Shown: positions 1 through 10,819, counted from the stretch's first letter. The stretch is 45,000 nucleotides of DNA from Cristatella mucedo (GCA_009760855.2 WPIO01000041.1:887501-932500); one strand, 5' to 3'. Numbers and translations: made by a program. Notes: generated from the sequence alone by a model not told the origin.

Positions 1-107
1 TATTATTATTATTGTTGTCGGATTCGCAGGCTTACCTTCGTTGGTTGCTTTTTTTTTGGCTAGAGCTCTTGGCAATGCAAGATGTCGTCGCTTCTAGCTT
101 CGGAGAT

Positions 108-200
108 AATAATAATAATATATACTTGTGATAATGATAAACTTGTGTAGCGCCCTTGGAGAACCTAATCTCTTCATAGGCACTTGACATATGCTGTGAA
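108..200 (-). repeat. SINE-B 3' tail fragment, minus strand
   Basis: Read on the minus strand, this stretch carries the tail seen in SINE-B at 15691-15735: the TATG-GCGCC side, an AGAGA/TCTCT-like inner pair, the GGCGCTA side, and then a run of TTA triplets at 108-125. It is degenerate and no tRNA-like head is visible. It could equally be an old LINE end, because the two tails are related. Confidence 0.5.
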
Positions 201-237
201 GGGACGGATTCCAGTGCTGATGTTGCCTCCAGTCTCA

Positions 238-384
238 CCGTCCCCCTGTGAGGCGATGCGGCGGCACTGTCGCTCTCTTCTTAGTCACCGCAGCCGGCGC
301 TTCACGCCACAGACTAGCCAACTTTGAGTCGCTCGACGACGAAGCTGCCGCCGGTGTCAGCCAGGTGCACAAGGGCGAGTCGAG
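238..384 (+). pseudogene. Broken duplicate of a hydroxyacid oxidase exon
   Basis: This block is close to identical to 2561-2702, including about 47 bases of the intron end with its TTAG acceptor and the first 100 bases of the exon (residues [20 protein letters not shown] are readable). Identity stops abruptly after GAGTCGAG at 384. The rest of the exon and its donor site are absent. A 5-base length difference just after the acceptor changes the entry phase relative to the working copy, so this copy could not replace it. It is best read as a partial segmental duplication left as a pseudo-exon. Confidence 0.8.
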
Positions 385-460
385 TGAGGAGGGCTCTAGA
401 CGTCGTCGCTGGCCGCCAGCGCTCGCTCGTGCGTGCAGCCGCGCTGCCCCGGCTCCCTCC

Positions 461-579
461 GTGGTGCGGCTGGTCACGTGGTGCGGCTGGTCACGTGGTG
501 CGGCTAGTCACGTGGTGCGGCTATTCACGTGGTGCAGCTAGTCTCGAGGGGCGGCTAGTCACGTGGTGGGGATTGTCTC
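461..579. repeat. Tandem array of seven 17-bp units with E-boxes
   Basis: Seven units of the form GTGGTGCGGCTRGTCAC run head to tail without gaps, at 461, 478, 495, 512, 529, 546 and 563. The last three are degenerate. Each of the first four unit junctions creates the palindrome CACGTG (475, 492, 509, 526). The next junction gives CTCGAG (543), and another CACGTG occurs at 560. The array follows the pseudo-exon and precedes the working exons of the oxidase gene. Confidence 0.9.
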
Positions 580-1481
580 GTCGAATTGGCAGGCTCGCTG
601 TCGTTGTGCTCGATTTGTTGTTTATATTGCGAGCTCTTCGAGCCGCAGGCAGCGACGCACGAGGTGCGGCGGCAGCAGCACTAGGAGAAGCTTGTCGAAG
701 ACTTGCTTTCAGCTTGAGAAATGAAGTTGCTCCTAGCTATGTTGTGCAAATTCTAGAGCAATCTCGATATTTTTCAGCGGTTCAAAATGTGCGATGCGCT
801 AATCGTGAGTGACAGGCTGCTCTGTTCCGCCCCCGTTCATCGGGCTAACCCGGAGCCGGAAGCTATGCTCAATTCTTCGAATCGCCACCGCTTGACCGAC
901 CGATGTGTTTCCTTTTTTTTTGCAATGGAACCGAGTCGCTTGCCACGGAGCTCATCGGATATATGCAAGAGCACGTCTGGCTGCAAAGGAGCAAAGCGCA
1001 CACGTTTGGAGAGCCATGTGTGGTGGGCGTATCTCGTGACAAGTTTCGTTGATGCTGTACTCCGGCAGTGCTGTACTTAGCAAGACTAGTCAACTGGTTT
1101 GACGCAGTGTTTAACTTGTGCTGACTGACCTCTGAACAAGTCGTTGAGCTTAGTGCATCTATTTACAGCAAGCAAGCAAGCAACAGCACTGTGCAGCACT
1201 ATGTCTGTGTCTTCCTGACCAGAGCGATCCTCAATCCCTGTCAGGGATTGGGACTGATCAGAGTCCTGCTGCGTTTGTGTGCTACTGCCTTTTTTCTGAC
1301 GCCGGAGACTGCTTCCTGGCACACAGAAAAATCGTTGGCCCGATGATGATGATGGCCCTTAGTAGCAGGAAACTTTCCCGGACAATGGAGGATAAACGGA
1401 AATCATGGGTATCTGAAGATGTGGGGAACTGGTCTCAGCTTGGCTCCGTGACACTGCTTTGTTGCTGTCTGCAGGTGTTTG

Positions 1482-1612
1482 CCCCGATGAAGGTTAAGGT
1501 GAATTATTTGGCGACCAAGGTCGTGAGCTCGAGCCTCTTGGCATATGTGAACGGCCTGAATAGAGATTAAGTTCTCTTAAGTACTAAACAAATGAGTTAT
1601 AATAATAATAGT
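1482..1612 (+). repeat. SINE-B copy (tRNA-derived head, LINE-like tail)
   Basis: A tRNA-like segment with GGTTAAGGTG and GGTCGTGAGCTCGAGCC is followed by a tail with GCCTGAATAGAGATTAAGT and TCTCTT, and then an AT-rich end of repeated ATA. The same order is seen at 15622-15765 and 36915-37046. The outer stem of the tail hairpin is damaged in this copy. Confidence 0.65.
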
Positions 1613-1759
1613 GACTGTTCGGAGGGCCCCCCCCCCGACTGAGGTGGACTATCATGTACCTGGTTTTACGGATGTTGCAGGTGATATCAGATGCATCTGC
1701 ATTATATGTTTTCATTGCGACCTCAAACCTGCCCAGCATTCATTTACCTGTGTTAAGCC

Positions 1760-1805
1760 ACAGATCTTTGATCACAGATCACAGATTTGATCACAGATCA
1801 CGGAT
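1760..1805. repeat. Short tandem repeat of a TTGATCACAGATCACAGA-like unit
   Basis: The phrase TTGATCACAGATCAC occurs twice in tandem, with further partial GATCACAGAT copies. No coding or known element is evident around it. Confidence 0.7.
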
Positions 1806-1949
1806 CGAGTTCTTTTTCCAGCTTTTAATATCCTCCTCAAGACGCTGGAAGTATATCGCTTTAGCATGCTCTCGATCATAGGCCTGGCGAAAGAGGCTGT
1901 AGATAATTAAAATAATAATAAATCGCTTTCTATAATCACGTTTTTTGAA

Positions 1950-2345
1950 TCTAACTGTTTACCTATACCTCGTACAAACCTCAAATCCTTCGGAGACCTT
2001 GCTCTCACAGCCTGGAACTCACTCCCAACCTGCGTCATATCCCCTGACTTGACCACGTTTAAAAAGTAATTAAAAATGCACCTATTTATCACAGCATTTA
2101 GTGGGGCCCTGTGATTCGTTCTTTATGTGCTCATGTGTGCTGACACTGTGCATGCTGCCACTAACTACAATTGCATGCCGACCCTGTGCATGGCACCCCC
2201 AACCACATTATTCTTGTTTTTTATCGAGCATGCTACCACCTGCCAATTTATCGTGTTTCCTTTGCAGCAAATGTAAAGCGCCTAGAAAAGATTGAGTTCT
2301 CTGATGGCGCTTTATCAAGTGTTATTATTATTATTATTATTATTA
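1950..2345 (+). mobile_element. CR1/L2-like LINE, 5'-truncated copy
   Basis: It begins within the C-terminal end of ORF2 (the stretch matching TNLKSFGDRAFSSYAPKAWN of better copies), continues through the 3' UTR, and ends in the tail hairpin region (AAGCGCCTAGAAAAGATTGA) and an ATT-triplet run at 2321-2345. It is one of about a dozen copies of the same family in the window, too short to encode anything. Confidence 0.8.
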
Positions 2346-2495
2346 CTTTAGAGGACTGGATCTTGTTCTCGCCAAGCTACGGCAGAGTCCCTTAAGCTAG
2401 TGGGCATCCCCCAGCCTCCTCTGAATGGTCGAACTCGCTAAGGTCAGAGTTCAGCCGACTTTTATAAGTTCTCCCTAGGCTATATTGATCATGCC

Positions 2496-2543
2496 AGCCA
2501 AACTCGGTGCTAGCTAGCTAGCTAGCAAGCACCGAGTTTGGCT
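2496..2543. repeat. Perfect 16-bp inverted repeat with CTAG-rich loop
   Basis: The arms AGCCAAACTCGGTGCT (2496-2511) and AGCACCGAGTTTGGCT (2528-2543) are exact reverse complements. The 16-base loop is GCTA repeats. It lies 65 bases upstream of the acceptor of the first recognisable oxidase exon. Confidence 0.9.
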
Positions 2544-2607
2544 TTGGTGAAGTGATCGCGCCGTCCCCCTCTGAGGCGATGCGGCCGCACTGTTGCGCTC
2601 TCCTTAG

Positions 2608-4899
2608 TCGCCGGCCCCTTCACGCCACAGGCTGGCCAACTTCGAGTCGCTCGACGACGAAGCTGCCGCCGGCGTCAGCCAGGTGCACAAGGGCAAGTCG
2701 AGCTTGTCCGTCTGGTCGGCAAAGCTCGTCAACCCGGCGTTGCAGTGGAGCGACGTGACGTGGCTGAAGAGCATCACTCGCCTTCCGGTCGTCGTCAAGG
2801 GCATCCTCACCGGTGAGGCTGACGAGGCTGCTCGTCGCGACAGCAGCAGCAGCGCACGCGCATGCGTCCATTTTCCCCCATCATCGCCCCCCCCGCGAGC
2901 TTTTCGTTTGATCGATCGTCGCTCTCGTTGCAGCGGAAGATGCGCGAGAGGCGGTCGCTCATGGCGTCGACGGCATCGTCGTGTCCAACCACGGCGGCAG
3001 GCAGCTGGACTGCGCTGCTGCGACGGTGAGCCACAGCCTCGCTGCACCTCACTGCCGTGCCACCCTTGTGACCTGCAGCGGGTGAGCGCTCTTGAAACGA
3101 AGAATTAAGTAAACAAAAAAGTCTGCTGCCAACCAACGATGCTCGCTCGGCACATGATGGCATCCATCGCTAAATGCCTCCACGTCGCCGGTCTGCCGCA
3201 GCCAACGATATCACCTTGCCGTCTCTAACCTTGCAAGGGCCTGCTTTCGGCTTGCGCAGCAGATGCCGGTGTCATTGCTGTCCTGTTTTTGTCGTCGTCT
3301 TGCTTTCTGGTCTGAAAATTGCGATCGGCTTCGTAGATCGATGTGCTCAGAGAAGTCGTGAGTGCTGCCGGCGATAAGTGCGAGGTGTACTTGGACGGCG
3401 GTGTTCGTCGCGGCACGGACGTGCTCATTGCACTCGCCTTGGGAGCCCGTGCCGTCTTCGTCGGCCGCCCAGTTATTTGGGGTCTGGCGTGTGGAGTGAG
3501 TATTCCGTAGAGTGCATGGCAGCGCAGCAGCAGCTGCCACAGCAGCCGCAGTGCCCTTAACGATCGTGTAAAAACCCCAACGTCTGGCTTCTATCGCTGC
3601 CACCCTTGGCTCTAGTAGCATTGACCCGAATGCGCCCTGCTGCTTGCAAGCAAACGTGTGTGGCTATCAGTTGTGTTATGCATTAATGCATCTCAATTAG
3701 TAAAAAATGTCCTATTTAATTTTTTAAAATATGGCAAGTAGTAGTAATAGTAGTATATAGGAACCTTAGGCCTCCTGGTTCAGTTCAGTTCCAGCTACCT
3801 GTGTCGACCTATATCTGCGTATTACTGGGATGGCATTGTGAGACTATAATAGTCCGGCGGATACATTTTGCTGTCAGTGGCCATTTTTCAAGACAAGCGC
3901 TATTAAAGTACACCATGGAAGCTTTTGTCAAGAAATGTGCGGCAATTTAAACCACGTTTTAGTATTCGTGATGCAGATCAAGATAATCACCGGGCCAATC
4001 GTTTACTTGTGAGAACTGCGTAAAAGCTCTGCAAGGTGCGATAACAATGTTGCTTGATAACGTATGTTCTAAAATTTTTGGTCATGAGTGAAATTAATTG
4101 ATTGTGGGTTTAGTGAGTTTATTTATTACCCACTGCGATGCTACGTTGTTCTTGTACATGACGGTTAAGATAAACATGCCTGGTTGGAAAATAGATGCCT
4201 ATTCTAAGAATTTGGCATTAATTAATTCACTTAACTCACTCAAGCAGCTGCTACTGCTTCTGCTTGATGGAGCCTTCCAAGCATTGGACTGGCAAGAATG
4301 CACCTGCTATCATTCGTCTAAACATTTCTTCACCCATCACCCCGATGGCACACTACTTTGAGCTCTCCAGATGTGCTTACCCGAATAGAGACCAGTCGTC
4401 TTCAGAGGAAGGCCAGAAGGCAGGAGTGCAGGAGATGCCCAACTATTTTGAAAATTTCAGACATGGAGTCGAGGGCCGAATCCCATACTACAAAACCAAA
4501 ACGACCTCAATGGCTTGATAAAAATCGAAGTATCACCATGTTCAATGGCGAGCTGCTGACGTCTTGGCTAAATCAGTGGAACCTGTTGGATGAAAGCCGT
4601 GTCAAGTTTAGCAGTTTAGTCTTGGGGCACAGGCAAGTCTGTGATTGATTGATGGTGGTCATTTTCACACTTTTGAGGCACAAGCAGTTGCACGCAAAGC
4701 AGCAAATCAAACGCGCCAGGTCGTGCCAGGTTTGAGTGCTGCAGTAGTTTTGCATGTGTGCACCCATGCTGCAGGGATACGACGGCGTAGTGAAGGTGCT
4801 GAAGATGTTGCAGAGCGAGCTAGACCTGGCAATGGAGCTGTCTGGTGAGTGGCCGCGGCGCAGAGCACGATCAGCCACTCGGCTCTCTAGTCAGGCTTG

Positions 4900-4935
<36 letters not shown>

Positions 4936-5615
4936 AATCCGCGTCCTCTCTCTAAATACACCATCTCAACAATTTAAGCTTTCTTATATCGGTATCCTGA
5001 GTGTGGGCACACGTATGGTCACGTGTCAATGAATGACTGATTGCCTATACTTATGCATTCATGCCTGTTCGTGCACAGCCCGTGTGTTTGTATGCATCTA
5101 CGTGTGTGTGTGTGTGTGTGTGTTTGTATGCATCTACGTGTGTGTGTGTGTGTGCGTGTGTGTGCGTGCGTGTGTGTGTGTGTGTGTGTGTGTGCTTGCG
5201 TGTGCGCGCGCGAGCGCGTGCGAGCGCGCGCTCGCGAGCGCGAGCGTGCGTGTGTGGTGTGTGTGTATGTGTACGAAAGTGTACACACGTGCAAGAACAA
5301 GCATAAATAGATGCTGCACATGCTTCACACGAGGAAGTGTGATTTATATTGTTATCGTTACAAAGACGAGACAAGGAGTCAGAGAAGCCGATAAAGATAG
5401 GTCCCGACGTGGTGACTTACACAGGTCGAGTAAAACAGAGTTGTATAGACAGAGCCGAGAGACAGATTGTCAAAAATAGAGAGAGAGCGAGAGATAGACA
5501 GACAGAGACACAGAGACAGACAGAGAGGTGGAGGGAGGGAGAAAGACAGGCAGACAGAGGTAGAGAGAGACAGACAGAGAGGTGGAGGGAGGTGGAAAGA
5601 CAGGCAGACCGAGGT

Positions 5616-5652
<37 letters not shown>

Positions 5653-6770
5653 GAGGTGGAGGGAGGGAGAAAGACAGGCAGACAGAGATAGAGAGAGACA
5701 GACAGAGAGGTGGAGGGAGGTAGAAAGACAGGCAGACAGAGGTAGAGAGAGATAGACAGACAGACAGACAGAGAGGTGGAGGGAGGGAGAAAGACAGGCA
5801 GACAGGTAGAGAGACAGTCAGAGAGACAGACCGAGAGAGAGACAGACACAGACAGACAGACCGAGAGAGAGAGACAGAGAGAGACGCAGAGAGACAGACA
5901 GAGAGGTGGAGGGAGGGAGAAAGACAGAGAGAGATGGAGGGACAGAGCGACAGAGAGAGGCTGACATATTTTGGGAGGCACAAGCAGCACAACGAAAACA
6001 GCACAACGAAAGCAGGCACACAGAATGAGACTAGCACAGACTTGCAGACTGAGATTTGGAGACAGGAGGGATAGAGAGGGGAAGAGGGAAAGAGAAGCAG
6101 ACTGACAAATTAGTTTAGATTACGGGGATTGTACATGCGAAGAAAGGGTCAGAATAGAAAATGTAAAGACTGAGACTGAGATCCTGGGTCAGAAAGACAT
6201 GTAGATTCTTATAGAGTGAGACTTATGCGCTATCAAATGCCAATCGCTGCAGTTACCTGTGCTGTCGCTGTTTGACCTAGTTTGCACCATCAGCTGATTT
6301 TTTTTAGAATGCCATGCGACTTGCACCCTTGCCCTGACTGCCTAAGCCGTCGCCGCACCCTGTCTGCCTACCGCAAAACTCTTGCCTCATTTTGCTACTG
6401 CAGCACATAACCGTGCAATAGCTCTCCGGGCCTCTGCGCGCCCGGACATACACCATCTAAGGCGAAGATCGTCTCGTTACAGCTATAGCCGTGTTGGCTG
6501 CCCGATTTACCTCAATCCACATCACATGCTGGGGCCTTCTCTCTCACTCTCTCTTCGTTTCAGCTCTATCTCACACACTGCTGTGCGCTTCGGCCTCTTC
6601 GGCCAATGACTCACTGTTCCTGCTTTCCGAGAGTGCGCGAGAGGTGAGTCTACGTCGGTGCTTGCTAGTGCATATTTTGATTGAGTCGTCTTTTCGAAGG
6701 TGTCACTTCCGTGTCGGCCGGCCTGCGGCAAGGCCTGGTGATGCACCGGTCGCAGCTTTCGTGCCTCTGA
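2608..6770 (+). CDS. HAO1: Hydroxyacid (glycolate) oxidase, C-terminal five exons
   Basis: Exons are 2608-2812, 2934-3025, 3337-3495, 4775-4844 and 6700-6770. Phases agree at every join, giving 198 residues and a TGA stop. The family are FMN-dependent peroxisomal enzymes that oxidise 2-hydroxyacids such as glycolate to 2-oxoacids with release of peroxide. Visible signatures are WKD/WLK-like [20 protein letters not shown], the active-site SNHGGRQLD (catalytic His and substrate-binding Arg), the FMN-phosphate loop [11 protein letters not shown], and [10 protein letters not shown]. The N-terminal half (about 170-190 residues in relatives) is not in the window or not recognised, so the gene starts upstream. 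The C-terminus ends SCL, where relatives end in a peroxisomal PTS1 such as SKI or SRL. HAO1 versus HAO2 cannot be settled from this half; the symbol denotes the family. Confidence 0.92.
3496..4774 (+). other. Intron of the oxidase gene, largely unassigned
   Basis: A GT donor (GTGAGT, 3496) and a CAG acceptor (ending 4774) bound this 1.3-kb intron. It holds no recognised coding sequence. A stretch from about 4080 shares a GGTCATGAGTGAAAT core with 41302 and is probably an unnamed repeat. The rest shows nothing I can name. Confidence 0.6.
4900..4935. repeat. (TC)n microsatellite
   Basis: Near-uninterrupted TC dinucleotides in the last oxidase intron, shortly after the donor at 4845. Confidence 0.95.
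5100..5275. repeat. (GT)n and GC-alternating tract, Z-DNA prone
   Basis: Two GT runs separated by the repeated phrase TGTATGCATCTACGTG lead into an alternating purine-pyrimidine stretch of GCGCGCGCGAGCGCG type, then back into GT. Long alternating GT/GC is the classic Z-DNA-forming class. Confidence 0.9.
5465..5965. repeat. GA-rich minisatellite with recurring AGGTGGAGGGAGG units
   Basis: About 500 bases of pure purine-rich strand (GAGA/GACA). The block AGAGAGGTGGAGGGAGGKAG recurs at about 5523, 5577, 5651, 5705, 5773 and 5903, usually followed by AAAGACAGGCAGAC. Unit lengths vary from about 54 to 75 bases, apart from one larger gap, so this is a variable minisatellite on a GACA/GAGA background. 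It lies within the last intron of the oxidase gene. Confidence 0.9.
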
Positions 6771-6989
6771 CGTCTCGACCGTTGGCGATCACGGTGTTCG
6801 GCAGCGCAACCAGTCAGCGGTGCTCGGGTGAGAGGGGCCAGCAGCGGCAGCAGCAGCGTCGAACCTTCCGAAGTGCCTTCTGCAGCGAACAGCAGCTGTC
6901 AGCTCATCGGCCTTGCTGTATCGACTGATGCGCAACTTCCGAGTAGGCACTCATGAGCGGCTGGCGGTAACTTTTCGTGTGTATCATCG

Positions 6990-6995
6990 AATAAA
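6990..6995 (+). promoter_or_regulatory. Poly(A) signal AATAAA, oxidase gene
   Basis: A canonical AATAAA 220 bases after the TGA stop of the oxidase reading frame, in the right orientation and at a plausible 3' UTR length. Confidence 0.7.
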
Positions 6996-7216
6996 CTTGG
7001 AAATGGAAGCAGATATCGAGAACCGGTTCGGTATGCGGTATAGTCCGCTCGTAGGCAGACATATCTGACCAGCTCTATCGTTTGATCGGCACGGACGCTA
7101 TTTTACCCCAGGTGTGCACAGGTAGCCGCCATGCATGAGCTTTTCCAGAGTTCATAGTCAGAGTGCAGGGCATCGACTGCTGATCCAAGTCTAAGGCCAT
7201 TTTAAATCATAGATGT

Positions 7217-7919
7217 TTGTTTTTTATCGTAGAGTTAGATCGTAGTGTTACCCATTGCAGAAACATCACACAATCTATCAAATACTCTCCTCGACTGTAT
7301 GCTCTCATTTTCCGTCTTTCTCAAATCCTGACCACATGCAGGCCACAGCCAGATCTCATCCAGTCTTCATTTTGTGTCCTCGGTGTTCCAAATCAATTGG
7401 AAATCGCAAAACCTGAAGACCCTTGACATTGATGCTGTTTGTCTGAAAATATCTTCCCTCCTTCAACTGCTCAATTCTCCGTCTAAACTGTTCTCACCGG
7501 TGCATGCCACAGCACAACACTCCCTGACGTTCTAGACGAGTTAGCTGCCCTGAATAAGCTCACTGTAAGCCCTCATCCAAATGGCCTGTGGTTTACTGCA
7601 ATGCTTTGAACTTGCCAGGACCACAAAGTGGAAGCTTGAAACTGAACACGAGATCACGACAGACTGTCCCGAAGACTAGGCGTAGATCGTAGATCCATGC
7701 CAATCCTTCTTCTGGCTAAAGCCATGTGCAGCTTTTATAGGAAACTTCGTGGAATCGAAATGGTGCAATCTGAAAATGCTGATGTCGACCATCAATCATC
7801 TCATTGACCTTAGGTCGGCACCTTAATCCTTGTGGTGATCTAGCATATCTCTTTACTAACGTCTTTGTGAGCGAGACATAAAAGGTCGGACAGTTCTTCG
7901 TATGGTAATATCTCCACTG

Positions 7920-8001
<82 letters not shown>

Positions 8002-8104
8002 CCCCTCTCTCCGTCTCTCAATCGCTCTCTCTCTCTTTCTCTCTCATTTGCTCTCTCTCGTGCTCTATCTCTCTCTCTATATATATATATCTATATCTCA
8101 CCTG

Positions 8105-8137
<33 letters not shown>

Positions 8138-9105
8138 CTAGTCAAATCCTCAGATGACTGCTCATCCTCGATTCTCTGCCATTTCACAATGTCCACATTC
8201 AAGCCTGCAACGAATTACCTCATCTCGAAGTGCATCTTCCGGTCAAAAGCGACTGCTAGCCCTCTAGACCTAGTTTTACCTTTGCTTTGATCCCTTCCAG
8301 CCCTCTAGCCCATCGAATTCTCTCAACTCTCTTGATGCATGTATTGCTGACATCCGAACATGGATGGCATCACATCTTCTCAATTGGAATGCCCTTAATA
8401 CCAACTCACTAGTTATGCGCAAACTATGTGTGATTCAGAAATTGGAAAGCTTATCACTCAAAGCCGCACATCGGCCAGCACATCTGCTTTGTCTGTACGA
8501 AATCAAGGTGTCCTGTTCCAAAGTGGCCTTGCACTTGATGACCACATCAGGTCCACAATCAAGTCTGCCTATTTTCAGCTACATACCTTTTGCTAAAATT
8601 CAGGCTTGTTTAGACAGGGATACGACATCTAAGTTGGTCCATGCATTTGCCATCAGGCCAAGCATCGTACCACCCGCTTTTCGGAATCCAACAGTCTAGA
8701 AATACCTCGTACAAACCTTAAATCCTTTGGAGACCGTGCATTTAGTTCGTATGCTCCCAAAGCCTGGAACTCCCTCCCGACCTGCGTCAGAACATCCCCT
8801 GACCTGACCACATTTAAAAGGAACTTAAAAACACACCTATTTAGGACAGCATTTAGTGGGTCCCTGTGATTCGTCCTTCACGTGCTTATGCGTGCTGACA
8901 CTGTGCATGCTGCCACTAACCACATTTGCATGCTGACCCTGTGCATGTCACCCCTAACCATGTTATTCATTTTGTTTGTTTTCAAGCATGATTTTACTTA
9001 CCATCCATTTGCATTTCCCTTTGCAGCAAATGTAAAGCGCCTAGAAAGAGATCAAGTTCTCTGAGGGCGCTTTATCAAGTACATTATTATTATTATTATT
9101 ATTAT
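7217..9105 (+). mobile_element. CR1/L2-like LINE copy, decayed, interrupted by (CT)n
   Basis: The segment 7400-7620 aligns with 38400-38640 in the linker between endonuclease and RT: both read a protein phrase close to LDELAALNKLTVSPH or LDEFAPLTRRTV. An internal (CT)n tract follows at 7921-8140. Then comes RT C-terminal sequence (CIADIRTWMASHLLNWN at about 8338), the conserved 3' UTR, the tail hairpin (about 9036-9076), and an ATT run ending about 9105. Frameshifts and deletions remove any function. The copy may be composite. Confidence 0.75.
7921..8145. repeat. (CT)n microsatellite with (TA) interruption
   Basis: Long TC runs at 7921-7980, continuing with variants to about 8140 and a TATATA patch near 8080. 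It sits inside a decayed LINE. Confidence 0.95.
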
Positions 9106-9106
9106 C

Positions 9107-9790
9107 CATGCATTTGCGACATCCCGTCTTGACTTCTGTAGCTCACTGCTTGCCTGTGCAATCAGAAGCTTTCAGTTGGTGCACTTCTCTGCAGCTATGC
9201 TTGTCTGTCGTCAGAATCGTAGTTGCCAAATCGCAACTTTGCTCGCCGACCTGCACTGGCTCCCTAGCACATCGACTTCATGGTCATTTGTCACTCACTT
9301 TTAGGTCCCTTCCCTCTCTGGCTCTAGCCTACGTATCATACTTACTCACCCACCAGGCTAGGCATCTTACTACCTGGTTTTCTGCTTAAAATCGTATAGC
9401 TATACCTCGTGCGAACCTCAAATCCTTTGGAGACCTTGCCTGCAGTTCGTATGCTCCCGATGCCTGGAACTCACTCACGACTGACGTCACGACAGCCCCC
9501 ACTTGACGACATTTAAAAAGAAGCTTACAACCCATCTGTTTATCACAGCATTTAGTGAGTCCGTGTGATTCTTCCTTTGCATGCTTACGAGTGCTGACAT
9601 TGCACGGTGCCATGCCGCTAGGCATATTTTATATGTTTAGACTAAGAAAGTCACCTCTAACCATGTTATGCTTGGAGAAATTGTGCACCTATCACTAATC
9701 ATTCGATCACGATTTCTTCACATGCCTAGAAAGAGATTAAGTTCTCTGATGGCGCTATACAAATACATTTACAAATACAAATAATAACAG
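9107..9790 (+). mobile_element. CR1/L2-like LINE, 5'-truncated copy
   Basis: It starts directly after the tail of the preceding copy, at the codons for HAFATSRLDFCSSLL-like sequence. It runs through the ORF2 C-terminus with many mutations, a shortened 3' UTR, and a tail in which GGCGCTATACAAATAC replaces the usual GGCGCTTTATCAAG. That ending is the SINE-B form, so this tail may be an exchange or a related LINE subfamily. Confidence 0.7.
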
Positions 9791-9980
9791 TAATATTATT
9801 GTAGACCGTTTAGCCACAGTTCTTCTGCTGAGGTTAATCGATCAAGTGCTCCCCTGCATAACTTACATGATTAACTACGGCATAACCTTCGGTCTTGTCC
9901 CTGTATTAAAAAAAAGTCTCTTTGGGGCATTAATGGATGTGGCAACACATGACCAGGAAAACTTAAGCGACTTCTAAAAT

Positions 9981-10118
9981 AAGTTAGCTGTTTAAACAGC
10001 CTCGTTTACATAGTGGCAGAAGAGCCTTAAAGGCTATCGCCACAGCTCGTAGTAGTCGGAAAGAAAAGGACCGACCGTTGCAGGAGTCAAGGCCACGACC
10101 TCGGTCGTGAACAGCCAG
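9981..10118 (-). repeat. SINE-A copy, minus strand
   Basis: On the minus strand it reads from a CACGACCGAGGTCGTGGCC head, through a GTGGCGATAGCC-like middle (ATAGCCTTTAAGGCTCTTCT), to GAGGCTGTTTAAACAGCTAA. The same order occurs in copies at 26428 and 37560. The B-box region is degenerate. Confidence 0.7.
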
Positions 10119-10146
10119 CATCTTAACAAAAAAATTTTCAGAAAAG

Positions 10147-10213
10147 TTTCGCAAAAATTTCGGCTTGCCTATACTGGGATGCCACATCCAAGTTGGTCCA
10201 TGCATTTGCGAAA
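10147..10213 (+). mobile_element. Short LINE fragment
   Basis: Matches the region of the LINE that reads GGGATRCCACATCYAAGTTG and TTGGTCCATGCATTTGCGA in copies at 11040 and 8620. It is cut off on both sides. Confidence 0.55.
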
Positions 10214-10221
10214 TAATAATA

Positions 10222-10490
10222 TAATAATAGTAATAATACACTTAATAAAACCTCTTCAGAGAACTCAATCTCTTTCTGTGCGCTTTACATATGCTGCAAA
10301 GAAAACGCGATCGAATGGTGAGTGGTATCATTCTTGATAAACAGCAAGAATAACATGGTTAGTGGTGACATGCACAGGGTCAGCATGCAAGTGTGGTTAG
10401 TGGCAGCATGCACAGTGTCAGCACGCATAAGCACCTAAAGGACGAATCACAGGGACCCACTAAATGCTGTCCTAAATAAGTGCGTTTCTA
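10222..10490 (-). mobile_element. CR1/L2-like LINE 3' end, minus strand
   Basis: Read on the minus strand: the 3' UTR (GGACAGCATTTAGTGGGTCC, CTGACACTGTGCATGCTGCC), the tail hairpin with a mutated outer arm, and a TTA-rich end. It is truncated to under 300 bases. Confidence 0.8.
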
Positions 10491-10598
10491 GACGATACCT
10501 CAATATTGCTTCCAAATATCCCAATCCCGTAATAGCATGCTTGCCCTTTTGAAAGTGGTGCCAGCTAAACAAAGCTAGATTATCTCTGAGAATCATTA

Positions 10599-10599
<1 letters not shown>

Positions 10600-10631
<32 letters not shown>
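10600..10631. repeat. (TA)n microsatellite
   Basis: About 32 bases of alternating TA between LINE fragments. Confidence 0.95.
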
Positions 10632-10634
<3 letters not shown>

Positions 10635-10819
10635 CAGCGCCGCTCCTCAGCTATTTCGGCGTACACTCCTGCTTCAATCCACAATTCGCAGCCTCCGCTA
10701 AAAACAAAATCAAAAGACTGTGTGCGTCCTACCACAAGCTGGTGCAGAAGCAGTCACTAAATCTCGGCATCGGAGCGTTGCAAAGCTTGTCTCTTGTCGT
10801 CCGTACGATGTCTGGATCG

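Noticed and set aside
5379-6037. Long minus-strand open frames of Ser/Leu/Cys repeats (about 200 residues)
   Set aside because: They are translations of the GA/GACA minisatellite. All frames are open because the sequence is simple, and no domain is visible.
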